From NCBI GenBank assembly GCA_964612295.1, contig CAZTDY010000003.1, positions 1 through 64,000 on the forward strand: a DNA stretch of 64,000 bases. The letters run 5' to 3'. The notes under the pieces are model-generated. The model did not search any database. It saw nothing but the letters and a program-made list of their open reading frames with translations, and was not told the DNA's origin. Of this stretch, positions 17,982 to 25,657 are shown one piece after another; the first letter of the stretch is position 1; the number at the start of each line of letters is the position of its first letter. Position numbers and translations under genes: made by a program. The stretch is from CAYQJL01 sp964612295. GTDB lineage: Bacteria > Eisenbacteria > RBG-16-71-46 > CAIMUX01 > WJJG01.

Positions 17982-18599
17982 TTACGAAAACTCGCGATAC
18001 ACACCGACCACCTTTCCCAGAATACGCAGCTCAGGTGAGGTCGCCGTCACGACGATCGGCTCGAAATCCTGGTTCTCGGGTACCAGGGTGACCTGACTGC
18101 GGCTCTTCTGGAATCGTTTGACGGTGGTTTCATCTCCGATCATCGCAACGACGACGTCACCGTTGCGTGGCTCCTTGTCCGATTTGACGAGGACGATGTC
18201 CCCATCGAGAATACCGGCATCGCGCATGCTCTCCCCCGTGACCCGCAGGGCGAAGGAGGCGTCATTGCTGTTGATGCGATTGGCGTCGAGTACCCCCTCG
18301 ATGTTTTCCTCGGCGAGGACGGGACCACCGGCGGCGATCCGCCCCAGGATGGGCAGGCCGGTCAGGGGGGTGAGCTCGGGCGCGGCAGATGTCAGATCCG
18401 GGTGCAGTTCGATGCCGCGCGCCAAGCCTCGCTTGCGGACTATGGCGTCCGCCTTCTCGAGAAGATCTAGGTAGTAACAGACGCCGTTCGTCGAACGGAT
18501 CCGGAACTCTTCCCCGATTTCACGCACCGTCGGCGGTGCGCCGTGCTCGTTCTGGTAGGTGATGATGAAGGCCAGGATGTCGCGGGCTTTGGTCTTCAT
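17982..18599 (-). CDS. lexA: SOS repressor LexA
   Basis: The 205-residue repressor has an N-terminal winged helix (TVREIGEEFRIRSTNGVCYY) and a C-terminal autoprotease. The cleavage site is A90-G91 in RIAAGGPVLAEE; the catalytic dyad is S124 (TGESMRDAGI) and K161 (ETTVKRF). ATG 18599 follows GGAGGG, and the upstream in-frame start at 18704 lacks support. RecA-promoted cleavage would release the promoter at 18729-18757, whose spacer holds the GAAC-N4-GTTC palindrome. dinB and the DUF72 gene follow on the same strand. Confidence 0.96.
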   Translation of the reverse strand: MKTKARDILAFIITYQNEHGAPPTVREIGEEFRIRSTNGVCYYLDLLEKADAIVRKRGLARGIELHPDLTSAAPELTPLTGLPILGRIAAGGPVLAEENIEGVLDANRINSNDASFALRVTGESMRDAGILDGDIVLVKSDKEPRNGDVVVAMIGDETTVKRFQKSRSQVTLVPENQDFEPIVVTATSPELRILGKVVGVYREFS

Positions 18600-18637
18600 G
18601 TTTTCGCCCTCCTTCTCCTTCCTTCCCCCGGAAGCGG

Positions 18638-18670
18638 GGTCCCACTCTAGGGGGGACCGAGAGTGGGACC
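18638..18670 (-). promoter_or_regulatory. 11-bp perfect hairpin in the lexA leader
   Basis: GGTCCCACTCT (18638-18648) and AGAGTGGGACC (18660-18670) are exact inverted repeats with an 11-nt loop. It lies about 40 nt before the lexA start, in the predicted 5' untranslated region. It could be a second operator or an mRNA structure; it has no U-run. Confidence 0.5.
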
Positions 18671-18728
18671 GCCATCTTCCGAAGATCCCGTGATGCCGCG
18701 GCACGCCTACCCATCGACATCAGAAACC

Positions 18729-18757
18729 ACTTTACTGAACATTTGTTCAGTCAGCAA
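18729..18757 (-). promoter_or_regulatory. lexA promoter with LexA operator in its spacer
   Basis: On the minus strand TTGCTG (18757-18752), 17-nt spacer, TAAAGT (18734-18729). The palindrome ACTGAACATTTGTTCAGT (18734-18751), two perfect 8-bp half-sites around TT, fills the spacer. Its core GAAC-N4-GTTC is the SOS-box type known from Bacillus and actinobacteria rather than the CTGT-N8-ACAG box of E. coli. Binding of LexA here would block RNA polymerase. Confidence 0.75.
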
Positions 18758-18826
18758 GAACAAAATTGTAACCGGCTGTTTTGCAAGCAATTGGAGTTTC
18801 GAACTTCGCTGTAAGAAACGGGATCT

Positions 18827-18884
18827 AATGTGCACTACTTTAGTAGACTAGTTTACCCGTCACGGACGACGGTCCGTGCACATT
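18827..18884 (+). promoter_or_regulatory. nested inverted repeats in the leader of the selenoprotein candidate
   Basis: AATGTGCAC (18827-18835) and GTGCACATT (18876-18884) are exact inverted repeats enclosing two smaller ones: CTACTTTAGTAG (near 18836-18846) and CACGGAC / GTCCGTG (18861-18867, 18872-18878). If transcribed, this folds into a branched structure ending 17 nt before the ribosome site GAGGAGG. It may be a cis-regulatory RNA or an operator. Confidence 0.4.
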
Positions 18885-18912
18885 CAAACGTAACGGCAAC
18901 GAGGAGGTGCCC

Positions 18913-19968
18913 ATGTCTGGCAGGCGATCGCTGCCTTTGAGTCTTATTGCTCTACTGCTTTTCACTCTGGTCTCCGCGGCCGCGGCTTCGGTGCCCAGGG
19001 TGATCCTGACCGAAAAATTCACCGCCACCTGGTGAAGCTTCTGCGTCAACGCGCGGTGCGCGTTGGAGAACATGCAGGATGAGTTTCCCGAGGACATCCT
19101 GGTCGTGGAACATCACCATGGCGATGCCTTCGCGATCCCCTGGGTCGCGGATCGCCGTTCGCTCTACGGGGTGTTCGGACAGCCCTCGGTACTCTTCGAT
19201 GGACAGAATCGAATCGACGGCGCCAGCTCCTGCGCGAGCGCGACGACGAACTACCGAAACGCGATCCTGTCGCGCCTGGCCGAGACCAGCTCGCTGAGCC
19301 CGGTCATGATCGACGGACAGTTCCTGGCGGGCGCCACGTCGCTCGACGGAGATGCGACCTTCACGCTCGTGGATCCGGTTACGCTGGAGAGTCACCGGGC
19401 GTTCATCCTGGTGATCGAAGACAACGTCCTGTACCAGGGGACGACCTATCATCAGATCTCTCGGGCGGCCTACGAAGAGGATGTATTGCTGATCGATCAG
19501 AACGATCAGGCCGTGGTCCCCTTCTCGATTCCGACGGACGCTTCCTGGGTCCTGGAGAATCTCCGCGTGGTCGCGTTCCTCCAGAAGAACTCCGGTGACC
19601 TGGAAGTCTACCAGGCGGCCCTCTTGCAGAACGCGTCCTCTGTGCCCTTGGGTGATGGACCGAATCTCCTGACCCGGATCGAGTCGGTTGGACCGAACCC
19701 GTTCCACCCGCAGCGCGGCACCGGCGAGGCGACCATCCGCCTGCAGCTCTCGGAGCGGGCGGCGCAAGCTCCCGTGTCCTTGGAGATCGTCGATCTTCAG
19801 GGCAGGCGGGTGAATCGCATCCTGGATTCCCAGCTTGCGGCGGGAGACGCCACGTTCTCCTGGGACGGCCGTGACACGCAAGGCGTGCCGGTGGAAGCCG
19901 GCGTCTTCTTCGTGAAGCTGGCCACCGGTGATGGCCTGCACCGGTCACGGGTCATCGTGTTCGACTGA
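18913..19968 (+). CDS. candidate secreted selenoprotein: thioredoxin-fold U-x-x-C protein with FlgD-like tail
   Basis: Read through the in-frame TGA at 19033-19035, the frame from ATG 18913 gives 351 residues. GAGGAGG lies 5 nt before the ATG. Residues 1-26 form a clear signal peptide (SLIALLLFTLVSAAAA). Next comes VILTEKFTATW-U41-SFC44, where thioredoxin-like secreted proteins of this kind have TWCxxC, so UGA stands exactly at the first redox Cys. The fold continues with NARCALENMQDEF, VVEHHHGD and a cis-Pro loop YGVFGQPSVLFDGQ. A beta domain and a C-terminal FlgD-like domain (LEIVDLQGRRVNRIL ... PVEAGVFFVKLATGD) follow. Codons on both sides of the TGA are coherent, and a SECIS-like hairpin lies just after it. 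The alternative, a nonsense mutation or sequencing error in TGC, cannot be excluded. A start at ATG 19063 would delete signal peptide and active site. Confidence 0.85.
19033..19065 (+). promoter_or_regulatory. UGA codon plus bacterial-SECIS-like hairpin
   Basis: Eleven nt after the TGA (19033-19035) begins a perfect 8-bp stem CAACGCGC (19047-19054) / GCGCGTTG (19058-19065) with loop GGT. The loop starts 19 nt after the UGA and its first bases are G. As I know the bacterial SECIS model, it asks for a small apical loop with G among its first two bases at roughly 16-37 nt from the UGA; this fits. A lower stem CTGC / GCAG (19041-19044, 19074-19077) can extend it across an internal loop. Confidence 0.75.
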
Positions 19969-19981
19969 TCCGCGCACGCCT

Positions 19982-20011
19982 GGGGGACGCGCCGCCCACG
20001 TCGCGTCCCCC
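19982..20011 (+). terminator. strong GC hairpin after the selenoprotein candidate
   Basis: GGGGGACGCG (19982-19991) and CGCGTCCCCC (20002-20011) form a perfect 10-bp stem with a 10-nt loop, 13 nt after the stop codon. There is no U-run, so it may act as a factor-assisted terminator or protect the 3' end. Confidence 0.5.
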
Positions 20012-20041
20012 CTACCGGGGGTCTCTGCGAGGAGTGTCGCA

Positions 20042-20065
20042 AAATCAAGGCATATGCCTTGATTT
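20042..20065. repeat. 24-bp perfect palindrome, copy 1 of a two-copy intergenic element
   Basis: Half-site AAATCAAGGCAT (20042-20053) followed by its exact complement (20054-20065). A related copy lies at 49971-49997: 22 of 27 positions agree, including the trailing CGT. Both copies lie just downstream of + strand genes, so a bidirectional terminator or a REP-like element is plausible. Confidence 0.6.
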
Positions 20066-20171
20066 CGTGACGGCCGCCGACGGCCCATCCCCCCCCTCCC
20101 CGATTGACCGCACCGCACCCCCGAGGCAGAATCGCGCGAGCGACACACTGGCCAAACTGCGGGGGACTGCC

Positions 20172-21314
20172 ATGAATCCATTCGACCTGCCGACCGAAGA
20201 GATCGAAGCGCTCGCCGCGCAGCACGGCACGCCCATCTACATCGTGAGCCGGCAACAGATCGTCGAGAACTACCGGCGCCTAGACCGGCTGCTCCCGGCG
20301 GTGCAGATCTTCTACGCGGTCAAAGCCAATCCCGAAGGTGAGATTCTGCGCACGCTGGCCGAGATCGGCGCCGGCTTCGACGTCGCCTCTCGCGGCGAGA
20401 TCCTCGCCGCCGTCGGTGCGGGGGCGAACCCGCGCGAGGAGCTGATCTTCGCCGACACGGTCAAGGACCCCAAACAGATCGCCTATGCCTTCAGCATCGG
20501 GCTGGATGATTTCACCTTCGACAACGCCTCCGAGATCGGCCAGATCGCCCGGCACGCGCCCGGCTCGAATGTGCTCCTACGCATCATGGTCCCCAACGAG
20601 GGCAGCGTGGCCCATCTGAGCGACAAGTTCGGCACGCCACCTGAGGACGCCGTCCCCCTCCTGCTGGCCGCGCGTGATCAAGGACTGCGGCCCCGGGGGA
20701 TCAGCTTCCATGTCGGGAGCCAGTGCTTAGACCCCAACCGCTATGCGGAGGCGCTGGAGCTGACCGCTCGCGTCTTCGACGAAGCCAAGCGCAGCGGACT
20801 GGAACTTCGCATGATCGACATCGGTGGCGGATTTCCAGTCCGCTACGCGGACGAGGCCATCGACATCGAAGGGATGTGCGGAACGGTCGTCGAACGATAT
20901 CAGGCGCTCTTCGATCCCGAGGTGGCCTTGGTCGCCGAGCCGGGCCGGGGAATCGTCGGGGATGCGGCGATCCTGGTCACGCGGGTGATCTCCGAGTCCG
21001 TGCGGGCCGGACGGAACTGGCTATATTTCGATGACGGCACCTACGGCAGTTTCATGGAAGTGCTTCTCTATCAGATGCAGTTCCCCATGAGAACCAACAC
21101 CGGCGGCCCCGCCACGAAGTATGTGCTCGCGGGCCCCACCTGCGATTCGATCGACGTCTTCTCGCGTGACGCCCAGGGTGAGATCCGCGAGGTGACCCTC
21201 CCGGAGATGCACCTGGACGATCTGCTCATCGCCGGGAGCATGGGGGCCTACACGTTCTCGGAATCGACCCACTTCAACGGGTTCGAGCCGCCAAAGTTCG
21301 TGTATGTGGACTAG
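20172..21314 (+). CDS. PLP-dependent ornithine/lysine-type decarboxylase (alanine-racemase fold)
   Basis: The 380-residue fold-type III decarboxylase has the PLP lysine K51 in IFYAVKANPEGEILR. GFDVASRGEI, SFHVGSQC, DIGGGFPVRY, the phosphate-binding EPGRGIVGDAA and the second-subunit catalytic Cys in GPTCDSIDVF follow. This is the ODC/LDC group IV pattern; it is shorter than arginine decarboxylase or DapA-linked LysA, and GPTCDSID favours ornithine/lysine decarboxylase, making putrescine or cadaverine. ATG 20172 has GGGGGA 5 nt upstream. An in-frame start at 20034 was rejected because the added residues are encoded by the intergenic palindrome. Substrate choice cannot be settled from sequence alone. 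Confidence 0.85.
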   Translation: MNPFDLPTEEIEALAAQHGTPIYIVSRQQIVENYRRLDRLLPAVQIFYAVKANPEGEILRTLAEIGAGFDVASRGEILAAVGAGANPREELIFADTVKDPKQIAYAFSIGLDDFTFDNASEIGQIARHAPGSNVLLRIMVPNEGSVAHLSDKFGTPPEDAVPLLLAARDQGLRPRGISFHVGSQCLDPNRYAEALELTARVFDEAKRSGLELRMIDIGGGFPVRYADEAIDIEGMCGTVVERYQALFDPEVALVAEPGRGIVGDAAILVTRVISESVRAGRNWLYFDDGTYGSFMEVLLYQMQFPMRTNTGGPATKYVLAGPTCDSIDVFSRDAQGEIREVTLPEMHLDDLLIAGSMGAYTFSESTHFNGFEPPKFVYVD

Positions 21315-21492
21315 GGGGCGGTGCACGGAGATCTGCGCGCCTGGATTGCCAATCCCGGACGATCTCGTACGCCGGCTGTCCCCCTGGGATCACGTCACCA
21401 CCAATCCGAACCCCTGACCGGGTTCGGCTTCTCCCTCAAACGCTCCCCTGTCGTCAGTTGGGCAGCCAGCCCGGGCGCCGGCACGATTGCTG

Positions 21493-21501
21493 TGTTAGAA
21501 T
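21493..21501 (+). promoter_or_regulatory. extended -10 promoter of the 21523 gene
   Basis: TGTTAGAAT (TG-n-TAGAAT) ends 21 nt before ATG 21523, and a GGGAGGAGGG ribosome site lies between. No good -35 box is seen, consistent with an extended -10. Confidence 0.4.
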
Positions 21502-21522
21502 AGGGACGGGAGGAGGGTTCTG

Positions 21523-23763
21523 ATGACAAAAGCACACGCGGGGATCACGACAGTCATGTTCATTCTGCTTGTCACCAGGGCAAACGGCCTTGCACTCGCC
21601 TGCCCTGGCGGTGAGGACGGTGAGCCGGTTTTCGGTCTATGCAGCGGCCATGGCCAGGAGCCCGCTAGAGGTGCCGACTGGCCGCTCGGCTCCGAATTCA
21701 GTCACTTGATCAGCGTGGGAGCCTCGAACTACGACTCCGACTGCAACCCCTGGCTCACCGAGGATGAACGCGAGCTCTTCTTCATCCGTTACTCCGGGCA
21801 ATACGGGCCGGCCGACGCCGGACATATGGGAAGCTGGGACATCTACCACTGTGACTGGGACACGCTGAACTCATCCTGGGGGCCGAGCACGAATCTCGGA
21901 CCCAACGTCAACTGCCCGGGTCCCGATCGGCGCCCGACGACCACGGTGACCGGTGATACCCTGCTCTTCTGCCGAAGCAATTCCATCTACTACTCGATCC
22001 GCAACGGCGGCGAATTCGGGCCCACCATCCAGCTCTTCGCGGGTTCCGACCCCTGTCTGAGCCAGGATGCGCACTCTCTCTACTTCGTGCGGGACAAAGA
22101 CATCTGGATTGCCGACCGCGGACTGAGCGGGGCGATCGATGACTGGGTCGATCATCGGGAACTGGAAGGGCCCATCAACACCGGCGCCAGCGAGGTGCGC
22201 CCTTTCATCTCCCGCGATGACTCGTTGCTGATCTTCTCAGACTTCGGCGGCCCGCGCTCCGGTGGATACGGTGACGCGGATCTGTGGGTGAGCGAATGGA
22301 CCGGCGGGGCCTGGGGGGAACCGGCCAACGTAGGTCCGCCGGTCAATGTGGATCGTCCGGCCTGTACGGGCTGGCTATCAGCGGATGCGGAGCGTCTATA
22401 CGCGGCATCGGAAGCCTCCGAGGGTAGCCGCGGTTGCGAGGACATCTGGATCGCGCACCGGGACTCAACGCCAGAGCCTGTGTTCATCAGCCCGTCATCC
22501 GGAACCTGGAGCAAGCTGGGCGAGCTGGCCGGGGCATGGCACGTCTACGACCTGACCGTCGATGCCGATGGTGTGCTCTACGCCGCAACGTCACCCGAAG
22601 GAAAGGTCTTCCGCTCGATCGATCAGGGGTTGAGCTGGCTCCCCACCGCGGATCTCCCCGATGTGAGAATCGCCTATTCCCTGCTGGCCACAGCAGACGG
22701 TGCCCTCTTCACCGGAACCTACCCCAATGGGGATGTCCTCTTCACCACCGACGGAGGCGATACATGGCAGGCCACCGGGGATATTCCTGGGGCGACCGCC
22801 GTGCGCGCGCTATTGCAGACCGGCAGCGGCCGGATCCTTGCCGGCACCTCGCCAACCTGCCAGGTCTATGAACTCGACGCGGAGAGTCTCTCCTGGACGC
22901 AACGAGGGGTCACCGACGGGATTCAGAACAGCGTCACGGTTCTCTACGAAGCTCAAGGGGGCGTGCTTTTCGCAGGTGGGTGGGGCACCCCCAACGTGTC
23001 TCCGAACGGCGGGCAGAGCTGGATCCCCTTTTGCGAAGAGTACGGGATGGCCAGCGTGGAGGCGTTCCTCGAACCATCGGACGGCAAACTCTGGATGACC
23101 GGCTGGACGCATGATGACGGGGGATTCGTCGCCTGGAGCGAGAATCTCGGCATGGACTGGACCACGGCCACCCGGGTCACGGTGGACACGTTGCTCTCGG
23201 TGCGCGTCTATGACATCGTCGAGACACTCGCCGGGGGACTGATGGTGGGCTTCCAGCCCGGCCCCGACCAGGTGGCGGCCCTCTCGGACGACGGGGGGCT
23301 TTCGTGGAGTCCCGAGGGTTCCCTCGATGGAGCTCACGAGATCCTCCGGTTCCTCAAGCTTGACAACGGCACGATCTTCGCAGCGACCACGCCAAACGGG
23401 GACATCTTTCGGTGGACGCCCGAAGGGGCGGGTGTTGGCGATCCGGACGACCCAGACGAGGAGGGCCCAGCCCAGATCGGTGTGGCCGCTGTCACCGCCG
23501 GTCGTCCCAATCCGTTTCGGAGCACCACCACGATCCATTATCAGCTTCCCGATCGGGAAATGATCGACCTGTCGATCGTGGACTGTCAGGGACGCCGAGT
23601 CTGCAAGCTCGCGGGCGGACTGGCCGCAGCCGGCCGGCACGAAGCCAGGTGGACTGCAACCGATGCGGCCGGGGGACCGGTCCAGAGCGGCATCTATTTC
23701 GCCAGACTGAAGGCCGGAGAATCGGTTACCTTCCAACGACTTGTGCTGTTGCGCTCGCCTTGA
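21523..23763 (+). CDS. exported PD40/BNR propeller protein with FlgD-like tail
   Basis: The 746-residue protein has a signal peptide (about 10-26, NGLALA). The first half holds WD40-like PD40 blades (DCNPWLTEDERELFFIRYSG, DPCLSQDAHSLYFVRD, VRPFISRDDSLLIFSDF). The second half holds BNR-type blades (SIDQGLSWLPTADLPD, FTTDGGDTWQATGDIPG, SENLGMDWTTATRV, SDDGGLSWSPEGSLDG). The last about 85 residues are a FlgD-like domain (DLSIVDCQGRRVCKLAGG ... VQSGIYFARLKAGE). GGAGGAGGG precedes ATG 21523. The role is unknown; it is a surface or secreted propeller that may bind a polymer. It is convergent with the beta-barrel gene (12 nt apart). Confidence 0.8.
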   Translation: MTKAHAGITTVMFILLVTRANGLALACPGGEDGEPVFGLCSGHGQEPARGADWPLGSEFSHLISVGASNYDSDCNPWLTEDERELFFIRYSGQYGPADAGHMGSWDIYHCDWDTLNSSWGPSTNLGPNVNCPGPDRRPTTTVTGDTLLFCRSNSIYYSIRNGGEFGPTIQLFAGSDPCLSQDAHSLYFVRDKDIWIADRGLSGAIDDWVDHRELEGPINTGASEVRPFISRDDSLLIFSDFGGPRSGGYGDADLWVSEWTGGAWGEPANVGPPVNVDRPACTGWLSADAERLYAASEASEGSRGCEDIWIAHRDSTPEPVFISPSSGTWSKLGELAGAWHVYDLTVDADGVLYAATSPEGKVFRSIDQGLSWLPTADLPDVRIAYSLLATADGALFTGTYPNGDVLFTTDGGDTWQATGDIPGATAVRALLQTGSGRILAGTSPTCQVYELDAESLSWTQRGVTDGIQNSVTVLYEAQGGVLFAGGWGTPNVSPNGGQSWIPFCEEYGMASVEAFLEPSDGKLWMTGWTHDDGGFVAWSENLGMDWTTATRVTVDTLLSVRVYDIVETLAGGLMVGFQPGPDQVAALSDDGGLSWSPEGSLDGAHEILRFLKLDNGTIFAATTPNGDIFRWTPEGAGVGDPDDPDEEGPAQIGVAAVTAGRPNPFRSTTTIHYQLPDREMIDLSIVDCQGRRVCKLAGGLAAAGRHEARWTATDAAGGPVQSGIYFARLKAGESVTFQRLVLLRSP

Positions 23764-23775
23764 TGCGGCTGGTCC

Positions 23776-25470
23776 TCACGGCTGCAGCCGGTACACCATG
23801 AACAGCCGTGTCCCGGACGGACGCTGCACCTGCCACATCTGTCGCTTCTCATGTTCGAAGAGCTCGACCTCGTTGTCTGCGAGCTTCGTCTTCTGTTTCA
23901 GAAGGTAGGCCGTGGGCAAATCCTGCGTCAGATAGACGGTCACGGCTCCCCAGTCACAGGAGACGCCGCACATGCCGGTCATCCACATCTCGCTGCGGTA
24001 GTCGTCGCGACGGTAGGTCTGGAAGAACTGATAGGAGTGCTTTCCGTCGGGTACCTCTGATTCACCGTAGAGTTTCTTGGTGTGCGTGAATTGGCGGAGG
24101 ATCGTCAGGCGAAGGAGCGCGGAGAACCCGCGGTAGACACCCACCGACGCATTGGCCTCAAACCCGGTCGCCAGGAACCACTCGCGCCCCTTGGAGAAAT
24201 CCTCCCAGTAGGTGCTCCATCCCATGTAGGGCGAGGTCGACCAGAGGACACCTTCCTCGTCGGTGTGGCTGGCGCTGTTCCAGCGGGTTTCAGTATTCTC
24301 GAGTCCGCTGCGCGCGTACTCGAAGAGAAACCCGCCGTCGACAAATCCCCGGTCCAGCTCGTAGTTGAAGTAAGGATTGACCTCGAGTGCGAAGCCCGAC
24401 TGCCCTTCCCGCGAGTCGGGATCGGCCTCGATCAGCCGATTGACCCGCATCTGCGCCTTCGACTGGTACTGGGCGAAGAAGAGGAGCCCGGCGTCCAGGT
24501 CGCCGACCTCCCAGAACCGGGCCTTCGAATAGGCCCGCAGCAGTTTGTCGGTGTTCCGGTCGCGCCAGTATTCATCGACGTAATAGTCACCCTCGAAGTC
24601 GGAGCCCTCGTCGTATTCCCAGCCGTAGTTGTCCCCCTCCTCGCGGGTCGTGCGGTAGCGAATCCCCGACTTCCAATTGCCCTGGTGTTCATAGCTGAGT
24701 TGCAGATCCCAGCGCCTTCCGGAGAACACGCTGTAGTGATTCTGGAAGAACGCATCGGCGTTGATGCTGGAGTATCCGAAAATGTGATTGCAGCCGGTCG
24801 TGGCCCAGCCCCAGGTGAGGTGGGGCACATTGTAGGTGGTCCCATCGCGTTCGAAGCGGATGAATCCGTCGGGCTCATCCGCGGTCTTGCGTGTGAACCG
24901 CAGCTTCACGCCGAGGGGGTTGTCCAGAAACTCGTTCGCGTAGATCAGTTTGAAGTCGTAGTCGTCCTGGCTCCCCCGCGTCTCACCTTCGAAAGGCACC
25001 AGGATGTACTCGCCCGATTCGTTCGCTCGGGCGACACCCCCAGCCTCCAGGTCCATCGTGCGCGACTGGTTGCCGATCTCCAAGAAAACCTTCCCAAAAC
25101 GTGTCGTCGTGATCCCACCCAGCCGAAAGCCCCGGTCGTGGATGTAGGAAGAGACGCGGGCCCAGGAGTAGACATCAGCCGGATCCCCTTCATAGTCGTA
25201 GGGCGGTGCGAATTCGATCTCCTGGTAGTTGCTCGTGTAGGACTCAGACGGCCGGTTGTGGATGTTGGTGACATCACCCTGCCAGGGCATCGTCTGGGGG
25301 GTATAGGTGGCAAAGACCGCTCGCTCTGGCCACTCGAGGATGTCGTGTGGGAAGGCGAAGACCGTTTCATAGGGATCGCTCCCGATCGTAAACGACGGCC
25401 TTGAGAAAGCCTCGGGAGTCAGGAAGCCGGACAGAACGAACAGACAGATGAGCAGCCGCGGGATGCGCAT
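23776..25470 (-). CDS. predicted outer-membrane beta-barrel protein of unknown function
   Basis: The 564-residue protein has a signal peptide (IPRLLICLFVLSGFLTPEAFS). The rest is rich in alternating aromatic/polar strands such as RRWDLQLSYEHQGNWKSGIR, LDAGLLFFAQYQSKAQ and GAVTVYLTQDLPTAYL. It ends in Y-R-L-Q-P. This resembles a barrel of about 16 or more strands with long acidic loops, like DUF5916-type or porin-like proteins, but I do not recognise the family. ATG 25470 is chosen: GAGG lies 6 nt upstream and the signal peptide begins there; an in-frame start at 25536 adds 22 residues without support. Confidence 0.65.
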   Translation of the reverse strand: MRIPRLLICLFVLSGFLTPEAFSRPSFTIGSDPYETVFAFPHDILEWPERAVFATYTPQTMPWQGDVTNIHNRPSESYTSNYQEIEFAPPYDYEGDPADVYSWARVSSYIHDRGFRLGGITTTRFGKVFLEIGNQSRTMDLEAGGVARANESGEYILVPFEGETRGSQDDYDFKLIYANEFLDNPLGVKLRFTRKTADEPDGFIRFERDGTTYNVPHLTWGWATTGCNHIFGYSSINADAFFQNHYSVFSGRRWDLQLSYEHQGNWKSGIRYRTTREEGDNYGWEYDEGSDFEGDYYVDEYWRDRNTDKLLRAYSKARFWEVGDLDAGLLFFAQYQSKAQMRVNRLIEADPDSREGQSGFALEVNPYFNYELDRGFVDGGFLFEYARSGLENTETRWNSASHTDEEGVLWSTSPYMGWSTYWEDFSKGREWFLATGFEANASVGVYRGFSALLRLTILRQFTHTKKLYGESEVPDGKHSYQFFQTYRRDDYRSEMWMTGMCGVSCDWGAVTVYLTQDLPTAYLLKQKTKLADNEVELFEHEKRQMWQVQRPSGTRLFMVYRLQP

Positions 25471-25511
25471 AGGGACCTCACCGATGCAGGTTTCTAAATC
25501 AATGCCCCAAG

Positions 25512-25531
25512 ACCCGGCCCCAAAGCCGGGT
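25512..25531 (-). promoter_or_regulatory. hairpin in the leader of the beta-barrel gene
   Basis: ACCCGGC (25512-25518) and GCCGGGT (25525-25531) with a 6-nt loop, about 42 nt before ATG 25470. It could be an operator or leader structure; nothing more can be said. Confidence 0.3.
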
Positions 25532-25644
25532 TGCACCCCTCGCCAGAAATATCGGCCGAAACGGGATTTCTTACAATGCCGAAGCGGCCCAGATCAGCCA
25601 CCCTAGGGGACGGTCTGACCGCTTCCTTCGGGCTGTCAGCGTGC

Positions 25645-25650
25645 TATCCT
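25645..25650 (+). promoter_or_regulatory. -10 box directly before the ECF gene (leaderless)
   Basis: TATCCT ends 7 nt before ATG 25658, which has no ribosome site. This matches the spacing seen for leaderless mRNAs. A -35 box is not evident, so recognition by another sigma factor is possible. Confidence 0.35.
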
Positions 25651-25657
25651 GCCCAGC

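Larger units (their letters stand above)
18600..18912. other. 313-bp divergent regulatory region between lexA and the selenoprotein candidate
   Basis: No gene. On the lexA side it holds the promoter/operator (18729-18757) and a leader hairpin (18638-18670). On the + side it holds a set of inverted repeats in the putative leader of the 18913 gene (18827-18884) and the ribosome site GAGGAGG (18901-18907). No convincing -35/-10 pair was found on the + strand. Confidence 0.6.

Noticed and set aside
19063..19968. Ordinary gene starting at ATG 19063
   Set aside because: It would begin inside the thioredoxin fold, without ribosome site or signal peptide, while the upstream frame supplies both.
20034..20171. 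N-terminal extension of the decarboxylase
   Set aside because: The extension is encoded by the intergenic palindrome and GC hairpin; ATG 20172 has a better start.
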